A stretch of DNA of 64,000 nucleotides from Branchipolynoe longqiensis (GCA_030323885.1 CM059193.1:59106042-59170041); one strand, 5' to 3'; counted from the first letter of the stretch, positions 11,286 to 21,332 are shown. The notes: generated from the sequence alone by a model not told the origin. Numbers and translations: made by a program.

Positions 11286-11503
11286 TTACGATCCTTGCGC
11301 TACATAGGAGGAGGAGTCTGTGGCGCAGATCGCGTCAGCACAGCCAGCCTCGGCGAACGCCTTATAGAAGGCGCACTGCGGGACGCCAGCCTGGTTGTTC
11401 TCGCCATATATGGACTTAAAGAACTCGTGGGGAGGGATGCCGTCCTCTTGTGCCTCTGCCATCAGGAAAACCATCTCTAGCCACATGCAACTTGGGTGAA
11501 AGG
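11286..11503 (-). CDS. terminal exon of an unrecognised protein-coding gene
   Basis: A good acceptor (pyrimidine-rich, TTGCCTGTTGCAG) is followed by an open frame: HPSCMWLEMVFLMAEA, then HEFFKSIYGENN, QCAFYKAFAEAGC and ADAICATDSSSYVAQGS, then TAA (11286-11288). Codon choice (C/G at third positions) resembles the cyclase and EGF exons rather than the AT-rich surroundings. The frame requires one nucleotide from an upstream exon, so it cannot be an alternative end for the phase-0 cyclase exon. Upstream exons should lie above 11.5 kb but I could not find them. The product family is not recognised; the four Cys and lack of a membrane segment suggest an extracellular tail. Confidence 0.5.
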
Positions 11504-11750
11504 CTGCAACAGGCAAGAGAAACAAGACAAGTCAGTGTGCATGCAACAAGGCGTCACCGTCACCCACCCTCACCGGAAGTGGGAAATACTCATTTAGGAC
11601 TGGGGGCTTTGCTCAGCACTGCCACTGGATAGGTTATCTTATTCTTATGTGAATTGGATATGTGACGTTGTTTGTTGTTGTTTTTATGTCATGGCAACAT
11701 TTAAGGTCATATCGGGAACATTTAAGTAAACACTTCATATCCGATTAATG

Positions 11751-12078
11751 GGATGCGGTGGCCGAATTGGTAAGAGCGCAGGTTTCCCATGCAGAATGTT
11801 GGGGAGTATGAAAACCCAGCCGAGTCAAAGCAATGACTTATCAAATTGATACTTGTCGCTAGATACCCTGATATTCAGCATTAATAGGATGGGAGAAGCA
11901 CTGGTTAGCACAGCATCATGATAATATGACTGAGTGGGATATGGGGTCATGGTGCCGGCGGTGTGAGTTCCCAGTAGGGCAGCACTATAAAATTGCCATG
12001 AGTGCACACTGTCACAAGTCGGTACCCGTCCTGATATGACCTTAGAAGTTGCCAGGAGGTAAAATTCCAACAACCATC
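11751..12078 (+). mobile_element. SINE-B copy with second head type
   Basis: Head GATGCGGTGGCCGAATTGG, TAAGAGCGCAGG, then SINE-B body and tail ending AATTCCAACAACCA. A fragment of another tail (minus) lies just upstream (11665-11720). Confidence 0.85.
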
Positions 12079-12082
12079 ACCA

Positions 12083-12376
12083 TTTAAGGTCATATCAAGA
12101 GGAGTACAGACTTGTGACAGTGTGCATTGATGGCGACTTTATAGTGCTGCCCCCACTGGGAGACCAGGCTGCCAGCATCATGACCCGATGTCCCACACAG
12201 TCAAATTATCCTGATGGTATGCTAATCAGTGTTTGCCCTATCCTATTAATGCCAAGCGCCAGGCTAGGTAGCGACAAGTATTAATTTAAGTCATCGGTTT
12301 GACTCGGCTAGGTTTTCAAAGTCCCAACCTTCCGCATGGGAACCATGTGTTCTTACCCATTTGGCCACTGCGTCTA
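12083..12376 (-). mobile_element. SINE-B copy, tail-to-tail with the previous one
   Basis: Inverted neighbour of 11751-12078, a few bases apart; ends in TTTGGCCACTGCGTC. A further plus tail piece lies at 12409-12456. Confidence 0.85.
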
Positions 12377-12455
12377 TTCAACCGAATATGAAGTGTCAGA
12401 CAGATGTTTATGATATGACCTTAGATGCTGTCAGGATGCAAAACCCCCAACAAAC

Positions 12456-13130
12456 AACAACACAAGTTACTTAAATGCAGGAAGATATTGAACTTTTCTT
12501 TGTGGTCAACAAATTGAACACGTTGCCTTTTTACTTTCATTTGTTTAGGGTTTTTTGGGGGTTTTTTTATTGACCAATTTATATGAGTTATTTAAAGGGA
12601 TTACGGATTTCTTTCATGGTTGTGTCATAGGTGCTATTTAATCAAGTTTCTTTTTTGTTGTAAATAGGTTCTATTCTTTAGGGGGTGTTTATTTTAGAAG
12701 TTTACGGTAGGCTGATGACGGTCTCACATTGCAAGCTATGGATAAAATACTTACCGTGTTTTAAAAAGAAATGTGTGGCTATAAATGTTTATTTGGCTGG
12801 CAGAGTCTAACCGAAACGAGCCTACTGTACTATACACACGTGTATATCATGAGCTACCTTTCATCATCCAATACCTTCGTATTCTAAATGATAAATTGGA
12901 CTCGTCCTATAAAATCTTCTTTATTTTTACATGCTATTTATAGATAATTATATAAAGCATACTTCTAGCAATACATGCTATTTATATATAATTATATAAA
13001 GCATACTTCTTACAATAAATAATATCTTTTAAATCACATTAACTCATTGTGAACTTTGATCAATGCTTTCTGAAATTCATCTGATGGGTCTTACTAAAAC
13101 TCTGAAAGTGTTAAAACTATCAAAACTTAA
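12456..13130. other. unassigned AT-rich stretch
   Basis: No gene seen. A 30-bp direct repeat (ATGCTATTTATA-TATAATTATATAAAGC) occurs at 12929 and 12976. Confidence 0.4.
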
Positions 13131-13132
13131 TA

Positions 13133-13142
13133 CATGTATATG

Positions 13143-13222
<80 letters not shown>

Positions 13223-13224
13223 AC
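13133..13224. repeat. (AT)n-rich microsatellite
   Basis: TATATA with CATATA interruptions. Confidence 0.95.
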
Positions 13225-13620
13225 AAATAAAAGAAATGTCAAAACTAAAAAAAACTTTTTGATATCTGTCAAAACAAAAAATCTATAAAATCTACCAAAT
13301 GTCAGCCAAATAAATATCTACATCAGCAATAATTATTGGATTACCAGCCCCCCTGACAATCGAATAATTATCATAGTGAGGAGCTGAGGTTGATTTCGCA
13401 TGAGCTTTCATCATTTGAGGTATTGGAGGGGTGGGGGGGGAGGGGGGGGGGGTTGTCGTCTAGTATTGTCTTTAAACTGGATTTACATAGTCTTGGTTGA
13501 TAGAAAGGTCTGCGGATAAACCTCTACTTGCCGTACAAAGGATCAAAAGCTCATGACAGCGAGACAATGCAAAACGTATGGCAAGCAGTCACAACACACA
13601 CCGAGTACCGAGGAACCTAA

Positions 13621-14309
13621 AGGCCCTGTCACACTACGACGTGTGTTCCGGCGCAGCCAACGGGCTTCGACGCGCGGCGGAACAGCATGTCAACGTCCCG
13701 CCAGCGGGTTCCCAGCGTGCCATCGGCGTGCTGTCGGCGCGCTGTCGGCGCGTTGGTATCGTGTTAGTACCGTGGCAACGCGTACATACCCGCCAGCAAC
13801 ACGTTAGGACGCACCCGCAGCGTGTCCACACCGCGCGGCCAACGCATCCAGGCGCGCCGGCAACACATCCAACGCGCCGAGAAATGCTGGAGCAACGCCA
13901 ATGGAGCGCTCACAACACGTCGATGGGACGTTCCCGACGCGCCGACGGAACAGTCGCATTTTGGGGGAAAAAAAGCCAACGTTAACCGACGTTGATCAAC
14001 GTCCTGCCAGCGTTGCACCGGGGCGCCGCCAACGGGTGTCGACGTGTTGCTAACGCGTCCGTAATGCGCCCGCCAACACGCTGCCGCGCGTTGCGGCCCG
14101 TCGAAAGTTTTGTGCAAGCACAAAACCTCGACGCGGCCCGACGCGCGCTGACGTGTTCATTCAAACATTGCTATGTACCGACGCGCCGGTAACGCGCTGG
14201 TAACGCGCCGGTAACGTACCGGACGTGTACCGACGTTTTGAACAAAAACCCAACATGTCGGCACGCGTCGAAGCGCGTTCGTGAGAAACGTCGTAGTGTG
14301 ACAGGGCCT
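13621..14309. mobile_element. foldback element with GGCCCTGTCACAC ends, TAA duplication
   Basis: Terminal repeat AGGCCCTGTCACACTACGACG and its complement, flanked by TAA (13618-13620 and 14310-14312). The 689-bp interior is GC-rich and made of degenerate AACGCGCCGG-like units. Open frames inside are composition artefacts. The TAA duplication and GGCC-type tip fit the Harbinger superfamily. Confidence 0.82.
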
Positions 14310-14420
14310 TAAATTACCTGGTTAACTTATACTTAGTCAAATCGGTTACCTTTGTTCAAATTATGTAATCCAATTAGCGTCGCACACTATTTTGTACAAA
14401 CACTGATCTTTAGGTTCAGC

Positions 14421-14607
14421 TTTGTTTGTTTGTGTATTGTTGTGTTACGTCCTAGCAACATCTAAGCTCATATCAGGACGGGTAATGACTTGAGACAGTG
14501 CGCACTCACGACGACTTTTATAGTGCTACCCCACTGGGAGACCCTGCCGCCAGCAGCATGACCTGATGTCCCACTCAGTCACATTATCCTGACACTGAGC
14601 CAACCAG
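14421..14607 (-). mobile_element. SINE-B 3' part
   Basis: Tail through GACACTGAGCCAACC only; begins 110 bp after the foldback element 13621-14309. Confidence 0.8.
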
Positions 14608-15029
14608 TTTTTTTTTAGGTTCATGTGGTCATGTTGTGGGTGCATTTAGAATTGTTGGAGACATATACACAAATGTGTAATGAATTTGTGGAGCAGGGGG
14701 TGGGGGTGGGGGTGGGGGTACTGTGGAAGATTCTTCGTTTTTTTTATATCAATGGAGTGGAATGTAATTATTTTAAAATTAATAACATCTGATTGTGTGC
14801 CTATGATAAAAGAAAACTGAGTAGAAATAACATAATTATAAAAAATAATATTATATATAAATACATCAAAGATATATAATATATGTGATGTACAATGCAT
14901 TATGCGAGTATAAATGCAAGGGTAACATGTACATCCTATATTTCCTTGTGTGCATTGGTGGAGCGCCCCCCCTCCCAGCTGTCAGGTATTGCCAGCCGGG
15001 CGCCTCCTCGCATCACACTGTGGAGGAAA

Positions 15030-15120
15030 AATATATTAGATATATATATTAGATATATATATATGTATATATTATATATATATATATATAGATATATATA
15101 TATGCATATATATATATATC
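15030..15120. repeat. AT-rich microsatellite after the cyclase 3' end
   Basis: TATATATAT runs with GATATATA units about 100-190 bp past the cyclase stop on the minus strand. Confidence 0.85.
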
Positions 15121-15216
15121 CCCCTCTGACCCCAATCACCCCCCAAACCAACCCATTGCAGAGGCGCTGCTGGATATAAGTAATGACAAGCTGCACCAAA
15201 TTGCGCAGGCGCATGC

Positions 15217-15972
15217 TCAGATCATGGCGCACGTCGCGCTACACCCGTGTCCGCCCGCAACCGTTAACTTCTTATTTCTGTGCCCATTCGCCTTTTTCAT
15301 ACTTGGTCCATTCTCTGTTGTCGTCCTCTCCTGCACAACGCGTGCCTTCCTCTCCAACGTCTGCTCCCCGCTCGCCACCTTCCCGCCTCCGCCTCCTCCG
15401 CCGCCGGTAACCGCCTGTCTGTTGTCGGTTGCCATGGTTATACGCGATACGCTGCTCTTCATTTTCTTCGTCTGCGCCGGAGTCGCGACCGCCGGAGTCG
15501 CGACCGCTGACGTCGACGCCACCTTGCGAGTATCATCAAACACCTTTCCATTTCCGTCTCCGCCTCCGTGTCCTCCAACGTATCCGTCTGCGCGCGCGTC
15601 CGTCGCCAGCCCGCCCTTCCGTGCGTCGCGCGTCGATGTCTTCCTGCCGTAGCAGAGCGGGTCGCGCTTTCCCGCCGATTTGGACGCAGCAGCAGTCTCG
15701 GCGATGACGTCATTATCGTAGACGGGTGCGTTGAAATAGTACAGCGCTTGCTTGCCAATCATGGCTCCCTTAACCCCGCGGCTGTCCCCACTGTCCCCGC
15801 TGTCCCCGCCGCCCGCGCCGCCGCCCCCGCCGATGTCGGGCTTTCCGTTGACGTTGAGGGAGATGTTGGTGTTGCCGTCCATGTCGGCCGCATCCTCCTT
15901 CATGTAGTTCAGCGCGCTGCCCATAGTCGTGTCTCTGTCGGTCAGGAAGTAGGTCTTCAGGGTGTTCCCGCC
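15217..15972 (-). CDS. Gyc88E-like: soluble guanylyl cyclase 88E/beta-2-like, terminal exon with Gly-rich tail and CaaX end
   Basis: The acceptor CTACTCAG|GGC opens GGNTLKTYFLTDRD, the last beta strand of the cyclase domain (families have GKG-MKTYFL). About 235 residues of C-terminal extension follow: a Gly/Asp-rich stretch (residues 40-60 of the exon), a segment with repeated VATPA, a run of eight Gly, and a basic tail. The protein ends ...GCSATCAMI and then TGA. The last four residues, Cys-Ala-Met-Ile, fit a CaaX prenylation box. Mammalian soluble cyclase beta-2 is known for a C-terminal CaaX box, so this supports a beta-2-type, possibly membrane-tethered enzyme. The tail is GC-rich and low in complexity, but the frame stays open for 251 codons. 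Confidence 0.8.
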   Translation of the reverse strand, partial: GGNTLKTYFLTDRDTTMGSALNYMKEDAADMDGNTNISLNVNGKPDIGGGGGAGGGDSGDSGDSRGVKGAMIGKQALYYFNAPVYDNDVIAETAAASKSAGKRDPLCYGRKTSTRDARKGGLATDARADGYVGGHGGGDGNGKVFDDTRKVASTSAVATPAVATPAQTKKMKSSVSRITMATDNRQAVTGGGGGGGGKVASGEQTLERKARVVQERTTTENGPSMKKANGHRNKKLTVAGGHGCSATCAMI

Positions 15973-16029
15973 CTGAGTAGACAAATGCAAGATTTATTTG
16001 TAATTATTATTATTTTTTTTTTTTAAATG

Positions 16030-16103
16030 GCGCTTCCCCATAGTTGTGTCTCTGTCTATCAAGAAGTAAGTCTTCGGGGTGTTCTCGCCCTCAGTGGACA
16101 AAT
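16030..16103 (-). pseudogene. partial tandem duplicate of the cyclase terminal exon start
   Basis: This segment repeats 15914-15985 with roughly 15% divergence, about 115 bp upstream of the terminal exon on the coding strand. On the minus strand it retains an AG (CCACTGAG) followed by codons for GENTPKTYFLIDRD, an altered copy of the real exon start GGNTLKTYFLTDRD. It then runs into Lys/Asn codons from a homopolymer and a stop. It could be a dead exon duplicate or an alternative short terminal exon that would remove the Gly-rich tail and CaaX end. Confidence 0.6.
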
Positions 16104-16169
16104 GCAATTTAAAAAAAAATTAATATTATTTTAAAATGCGGCACATCATTGCTGCCTGTCTGTTTGCTT

Positions 16170-16537
16170 GTTGAAGTTGTTATGTCCTGGCTACATCTTA
16201 AGTCATATCCGTCCTGATATGACCTTAGATGTTGCAAAAGCGTAAAACACCAACAACCAACCAATCTAAACTCATATCAGGACGGGTACCGACTTGTAAC
16301 AGAGCGCACTCCTGGCGACTTTATAGTGCTGCCAAACTGGGAGACCAGGCCACTGATTCCATGGCCCAATTTCCTTCACTCAGTCACATTATCCTGATAC
16401 TCAGCTAACCAGTCCTTGCCCTATCCTAGTAGCGACAAGTATCAATGCTTAAGTCATTGGATTGACGCAGCTGAGATTCGAACTCCCGATCTTATGCATG
16501 GGAAGCCTAGGCTCTACCGATTCGGCCACCGTATCCG
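16170..16537 (-). mobile_element. SINE-B copy with duplicated tail, second head type
   Basis: Two tail pieces in opposite senses (16175-16255) precede a full body and head ending TTCGGCCACCGTATCC. Confidence 0.8.
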
Positions 16538-16578
16538 ATTTCATAGACAAATATACAAAGTCAATTTAATAGAATCTG

Positions 16579-16934
16579 TTAAAGTTGCCTAGTCCGATGG
16601 TTTTATATTTCTGTATTTTTTTCTGAGATAAATATATTAGATCGATCACTAGTATCTGCTTTACATTAGTTTAAAGTTACTTTTATTTTAAATGGTAAAC
16701 TTTTGAGATATTTTGAGTGCAAACATGGAAAATTAGTTTTGGCAAGCTTGCGAAAACTCTGACACCATAGACTTCTGCAGTAACGGGTTCTGTTAAATTA
16801 ACTCAGTATTGCCTTCTACGCAGAAACAAGGGCTTAATAAGTGCATCAGTATCTTAGTTAGATATGTAAAATCAAATCTAGATATTTGGTTTGGTTTTGA
16901 AAATTTGATATTTCATCGGACTATGCAGCTTTAA
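16579..16934 (+). mobile_element. TTAA-type MITE, copy R1
   Basis: TTAAAGTTGCCTAGTCCGATG ... CATCGGACTATGCAGC-TTTAA. Terminal inverted repeat about 17-20 bp, ends in TTAA, no ORF. Confidence 0.85.
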
Positions 16935-17034
16935 GACTGAAGTATATGGTGTCACAATTTTGATGTGCATGCCAAAATTTTATTGGCATATTTTCACTTC
17001 AAATATCTCTTAAGTTGGCCACTTGTAACGTTTA

Positions 17035-17389
17035 TTAAAGCTGCATAGTCCGATGAAATATCAAATTTTCAAAACCAAACCAATTATCTAAATTTGATTT
17101 TACATAGCTAACTTAGATACTGATGCACTTATTAAGCATTTATTGTTGCGGAGAAGGCAATACTGAGTCAATTTAACAGAACCTGTTACTGCAGAAGTCT
17201 ATGGTGTCAGAGTTTTGGTAAGCATGCCAGAACTAATTTTCCATGTTTGCACTCAAAATATCTCAAAAGTTTACCATTTAAAATAAAAGTAACTTTGAAC
17301 TAATGTAAAGTAGATACTAGTGATCGATCTAATATATTTATCTCAGAAAAAATACAGAAATTCAAAACCATCGGACTATGCATCTTTAA
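17035..17389 (-). mobile_element. TTAA-type MITE, copy R2
   Basis: Inverted neighbour of R1, 100 bp away, about 90% identical. The space between holds a fragment of the same family. Confidence 0.85.
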
Positions 17390-17478
17390 TTTAAAGTAAG
17401 GTAGATTATACTGACCAGCCTAGGATATTTATCCTAAAAATAGCAGAAACTTAAAAACATCGCACTATGCCACTTAAA

Positions 17479-17482
17479 TAAC

Positions 17483-17521
<39 letters not shown>
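17479..17521. repeat. (AAT)n microsatellite
   Basis: AATAATAAT run of about 14 units at the end of a SINE fragment. Confidence 0.95.
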
Positions 17522-17522
<1 letters not shown>

Positions 17523-17555
17523 GTGATGGTGATCGTAATGATGACCCAGCACCAT

Positions 17556-17742
17556 GACTCAATATCCCACTCAGTCTCATTATTCTGATACTGAGCAAAC
17601 CAGTCCTTCCCCTAGTAATGTCGGGTCCCAGGACAGGTAGCGACAAGTATCGATTTTGTGAGTCATCGGTTTGACTCGACCAGGATTCAAACCAATCACC
17701 TCCCACAGCTAGCGCTCTTACCCTTTCGGTCATCCCGTCTGC
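17556..17742 (-). mobile_element. SINE-B copy, 5' part
   Basis: Body and degenerate head (CTCGACCAGGATTCAAACC); the tail is replaced by (AAT)n and GATGGTGATGG. Confidence 0.75.
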
Positions 17743-17784
17743 TTATGTGAAAATGCAATACCAAATATTGATAGCGAAAGAAAC

Positions 17785-18132
17785 TTAAAGTTGCAGAGTC
17801 CGATGGTTTTGAGTTTCTGTCATTTTTCTGAGATAAATATCTTAGGTTCATCATTATAATCTACCTTACTTTAGTTTGAGGTAACTTTTATTTTGAATAA
17901 CTAACTTATGAGATATTTGAAGTGCAACTATGCAAAATTAATTTTGGCAAGCACGCCACAACTCTGACACCATAGAGTTCTGCAGTAACATGTTCTATTC
18001 AATTGCCGCAGTATTCCCTTCTGAGTGACGACAAATGTCTAATACGTGCACCAGTATCTAAGTTTGATATGTAGAATCAAATCTAAATAATTGTTTCGGC
18101 TTTGACAATTTGATGTTTTCATCGGACTATGC
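17785..18132 (+). mobile_element. TTAA-type MITE, copy R3 (diverged)
   Basis: TTAAAGTTGCAGAGTCCGATGG start; its right end is fused to the next copy at GACTATGCAG|TCCGATGG. Confidence 0.8.
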
Positions 18133-18649
18133 AGTCCGATGGTTTTGAGTTTCTGTCATTTTTCTGAGATATATGTTAGATTAATCATTATAATCTACCT
18201 TACTTTTAGGTTGAAGTAACTTTATGTTGAATGGCTAACTTTGGAGATATTTGAAGTATAAACATACATACAAATTAATTTTGGCATGCATGCCAAAACT
18301 CTAACACCATAGGCTTATGCACTAACAGGTTTCATTAAATTTGGCAACACATGCTGAATACGTGTGTCATGGGGGTGGTGAAAATGGGAAATATTGCGCC
18401 TAGAGTGGGACTCGAACCCACATCTCTTTGCATTCCGGGCCAGTGTGCTAACCATTATACCACATAGGCTCCCTGATATCAACACACTACCCATGCCTAC
18501 CTGTCTATGTGGTTACTTGCCTGAGAGGTCAGTGCAGCCTACTACAGTCGCATCAGTATCTAAATTCTAGGTTAGTTATGTAGGATCAAATCTAGATGGG
18601 TGTTTTTGTATTGAAAATTTGATGCTTCATCGGACTATGCCGCTTCAAT
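18133..18649 (+). mobile_element. TTAA-type MITE, copy R4, split by the solo LTR
   Basis: Left part to 18364, right part from 18547; the right end CATCGGACTATGCCGC is mutated. Confidence 0.8.
18365..18546 (-). mobile_element. solo LTR of the TRIM-like element
   Basis: A single 182-bp LTR with TG...CA ends, containing the same tRNA-like block. It interrupts a TTAA-type MITE (18133-18649), whose sequence resumes on both sides (GAATACGTG / GCATCAGTATCTAA). The 4-bp target duplication is degraded. A solo LTR is what unequal recombination between LTRs leaves behind. Confidence 0.75.
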
Positions 18650-18685
18650 TTGTTTCTACTTTTTCTAGCAGAGAATACCAAACCT

Positions 18686-19283
18686 GGGCCGCGTTCGGGG
18701 TATGCCTCAGAGTCAACTCCGAGACAGCTCCACAACGTCTTTTTTTGCCAATTTGTGTCCAAGGTGCACCTCAGATTCAACTCCGGGATGTCGTGCTTTT
18801 CAAGTAGGAGGCTACAAAATGGCCATGTGTGTCAGCCAAACAGAGCTATTCTTTCAATTCCAAATGGAGGCCGTCATTTTCAAGGCACCCGCAAGCTAAA
18901 TGTTGTTCAAAATGGTGTTCTCTGTGGCAGAGTGGTTAGAGTGTCTGACTTTTTTCTAGGTCAGACTCCTAATCTGAGGGTCGGCGGTTTGATTCCCCAT
19001 GCCCCCAGCTCTGCCAATTTGGATTTCCACCGCTGTGTATAACTTACAGCGTCATCAAAGGCCGGTTGCTCTCATACCATGTCTATGTGGTGTGGGAGGT
19101 ACAAAATCCCTTGGGTCGGTAAAAGTGTAGGCTCGGGCTTCCTATCGACCAGCAGTGGAATGAGGAAGACCAGTCGTCTATGACTGAAATTTCCCCTGCT
19201 TAAACAACTAATGGACCAAAACTAGCGCGACTTCTGGATTTTCTCCGAGGCGCCTCTGAGACGCACACTTCAATACGGCCCAG
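18686..19283. mobile_element. MITE-E copy 2, split by SINE-C
   Basis: GGGCCGCGTTCGGGGTATGC at the left, TTCAATACGGCCCAG at the right; SINE-C inserted at 18912-19222. It ends 9 bp before the cyclase exon at 19292. Confidence 0.8.
18912..19222 (+). mobile_element. SINE-C copy with a SINE-A tail
   Basis: A different tRNA-like head (CTCTGTGGCAGAGTGG, TTAGAGTGTCTGAC, GGCGGTTTGATTCC) but the 3' end is the SINE-A tail (GGAATGAGGAAGACC to CAACTAATGGACC). Inserted in MITE-E; flanking TTCAAAA / CCAAAACTAGC suggests a short target duplication. Confidence 0.82.
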
Positions 19284-19291
19284 TTGCTTAC

Positions 19292-19381
19292 CTTGATTTC
19301 AATGGTGGCGTTCTCCTCGACCTTGTACGGATAGTTCATCAGCTCGTCACGGGTCGTCTGACTGATGTGGATTTTCATTGG
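19292..19381 (-). CDS. Gyc88E-like: soluble guanylyl cyclase 88E/beta-2-like, exon 3 (visible)
   Basis: A 90-nt, phase 0-0 exon (acceptor TTCCTCAG|CCA, donor AAG|GTAAGC) encodes 30 residues beginning PMKIHISQTTRDEL and ending ENATIEIK. This is the cyclase-domain segment after the NRMEAQG helix: family members have KIHIS followed by a strand and then a Lys/Gly-rich turn. It lies 41 kb from the previous exon yet joins it in frame. It is flanked immediately on its 3' side by a MITE (18686-19283) and on its 5' side by a SINE (19440-19769), so this exon has stayed intact in a repeat-saturated region. Confidence 0.82.
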
Positions 19382-19439
19382 CTGAGGAAGACAGTAAATT
19401 GTGAATTAGCTATCCCCTTTATGCAAAAGGTTGGTTGGT

Positions 19440-19769
19440 TGGGTGGTTGTTGGAGTTTTACATTGTGGCATCATCAACGGTCATATCAGGACGGGTACTG
19501 CCTTGTGACAGTGCACACTCATGGCATCTTTATAGTGCTGCCCCACTGGGAAATCAGGCCACAATCACCATGACACGATATCCCACTCAGTCACATTATC
19601 CTGACACTGAGCTAACCAGTCCTTGCCATGTCCCATTAATGCTGAGCGCCAGGCTAGGAAGCGACAAACTTCAATTTGATAAGTCATTGGTTTGACTCGA
19701 TCGGGAGCCGAACTCCCGATCTCCCGTACACGAGGCCCGCGCTCTATCGATTCGGCCACCGCACCCGGT
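19440..19769 (-). mobile_element. SINE-B copy, second head type
   Basis: Full length; ends TTCGGCCACCGCACCCGG. It lies 60 bp upstream (coding sense) of the 90-nt cyclase exon. Confidence 0.85.
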
Positions 19770-19805
19770 TTAGGCAAAAGGTAAAAAGGTAATGGGCAAT
19801 ATTCC

Positions 19806-21332
19806 AGTCACACTACGGCTTGAGACCACTTTGTGACCACAAAAAAAGGAGTGGTTGCGAAAAGGTTGTAAGATTTCGCAAAATAGTTGCAGGTAGTCCT
19901 CATACCCCAGTCACACGACGGCCAGCATTCGTCTCCGACCGCCTTACGACCAAAATGTCGCCGACCTCCCAGTGTCCCATTCACTATATTGATTCAAAAA
20001 CACGGTTGGAGACTGGACGGCGAACGGTCGGCGATTGGTCGCCGACCGCTCAGCAACCGCATTGGCGACCGCATTGGCGACCGCATTGGCGACCGCTCGA
20101 CGACCGCTTGCCCACCACTCACCAACCACTCGCTGACCGCTCACCGAAGTTTAGGGTTGTTGGTCGGCGAACAGTCGCCGAGCAGTCACAAGCGAGCACC
20201 GACCAAAATTGTGATGTTCCTGGCACGGCGGTCGCCGAGTGGTCGCCGAACAGTCGCCGAGCGGTCGCCATGTGATCGACGAGCGGTTGCCGAAGTTTAG
20301 GGGGATTGGTCACCGAGTCGGCGACTGCTCGGTGACTGCTCGGCGACCGCTCGGCTACCGCCCAGCTACCGCCCGGCAACCAAAATTCTCACGCTCCTCG
20401 CGCAGTAGTCACTGAGAGGTCGCCACCAGGTCGCCAACCAATGGCGACCCAGCGCCGACCGCAGTGGTTGCAAGGTGGTTGCAAGTGCAGCACCTGCAAC
20501 CTCCTTACGACCAAAATGATCGTGAGTGGTCGGCGATATCGCGCCGCTGGCACGTAAGGAGGATGTATGGTGGTCGTAATGGAGGACATATTGTGGTTGT
20601 TATACCCCAGTCACATGAGAGCCAGCATTCGCCGCCAACCTCCTTACGCCCAAAAGTATGCCAACCTCCCAGAGTCCCATTCGATACATTGATTCAAATA
20701 TGTGGTAGGCGCCAGGGCGGCGCAAGATCGGCGCCAGGTCACCGGCAACTCGCCAACCAAGAGGTCGGTGCAAGGTCGCCACCAGGTCGGAGCCAGGGCG
20801 CCAACCATTTTGATTGGCACCGCCAGAACAGGACGCAAGGAGGTTGCAGGTGCAGCAGCTGCAACCTCTTTGAGTCCAACATTTCTGACAGCACTTAAAG
20901 TTGCATAGTCTGTTGGTTTTGAATTTCTGTATTTTTTCTGAGATAAATATATTAGATCGATCAGTACTATCTACTTTACATTAGTTCAAAGTTACTTTTA
21001 TTTTAAATGGTAATCTTTTGAGATATTTTGAGTGCAAACATCAGAAATTAGTTTTGGCAAGCTTGCCAAAACTCTGCCACCATAGACTTCTGCAGTAACA
21101 GGTTCTGTTAAAATGACTCAATATTGCCTTGTACGCAGAAACAAATGTTTAATAAGTGCATCAGTATCTAAGTTATATATGTAAAATCAAATCTAGATAA
21201 TTGGTTTGGTTTTGAAAATTTGATATTTCATCGGACTATGCAGCTTTAATGTGGGTGAAAGGAGGACGTTTTGACATCGCGAATCGATCGTAAGCGAACG
21301 CAGGCCTCGTGTGACTGGGGCATTAGGAGGAC
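19806..21332. mobile_element. composite foldback region with CCCCAGTCACAC ends
   Basis: Several CCAGTCACAC termini (about 19806, 19898, 20603) and the inverse GTGTGACTGGGGC at about 21310. Interior of GGTCGCCGACCGCTCG-type units, interrupted by MITE R5. A further terminus lies at 22502. Confidence 0.7.
20895..21249 (+). mobile_element. TTAA-type MITE, copy R5
   Basis: 355 bp bounded by TTAA on both sides, inserted in a GTCACAC-ended foldback element. Confidence 0.88.

Noticed and set aside
13553..14192. Arg/Ala-rich open frames up to 135 codons
   Set aside because: GC-rich micro-repeats inside a foldback element, open in several frames, with no conserved motif.
15224..15652. Plus-strand frames opposite the cyclase terminal exon (142 and 152 codons)
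   Set aside because: Shadows of the GC-rich, low-complexity coding exon on the minus strand.
19820..20898. Open frames up to 151 codons with RPHWRPHWRP
   Set aside because: Degenerate repeats within GTCACAC-ended foldback elements.
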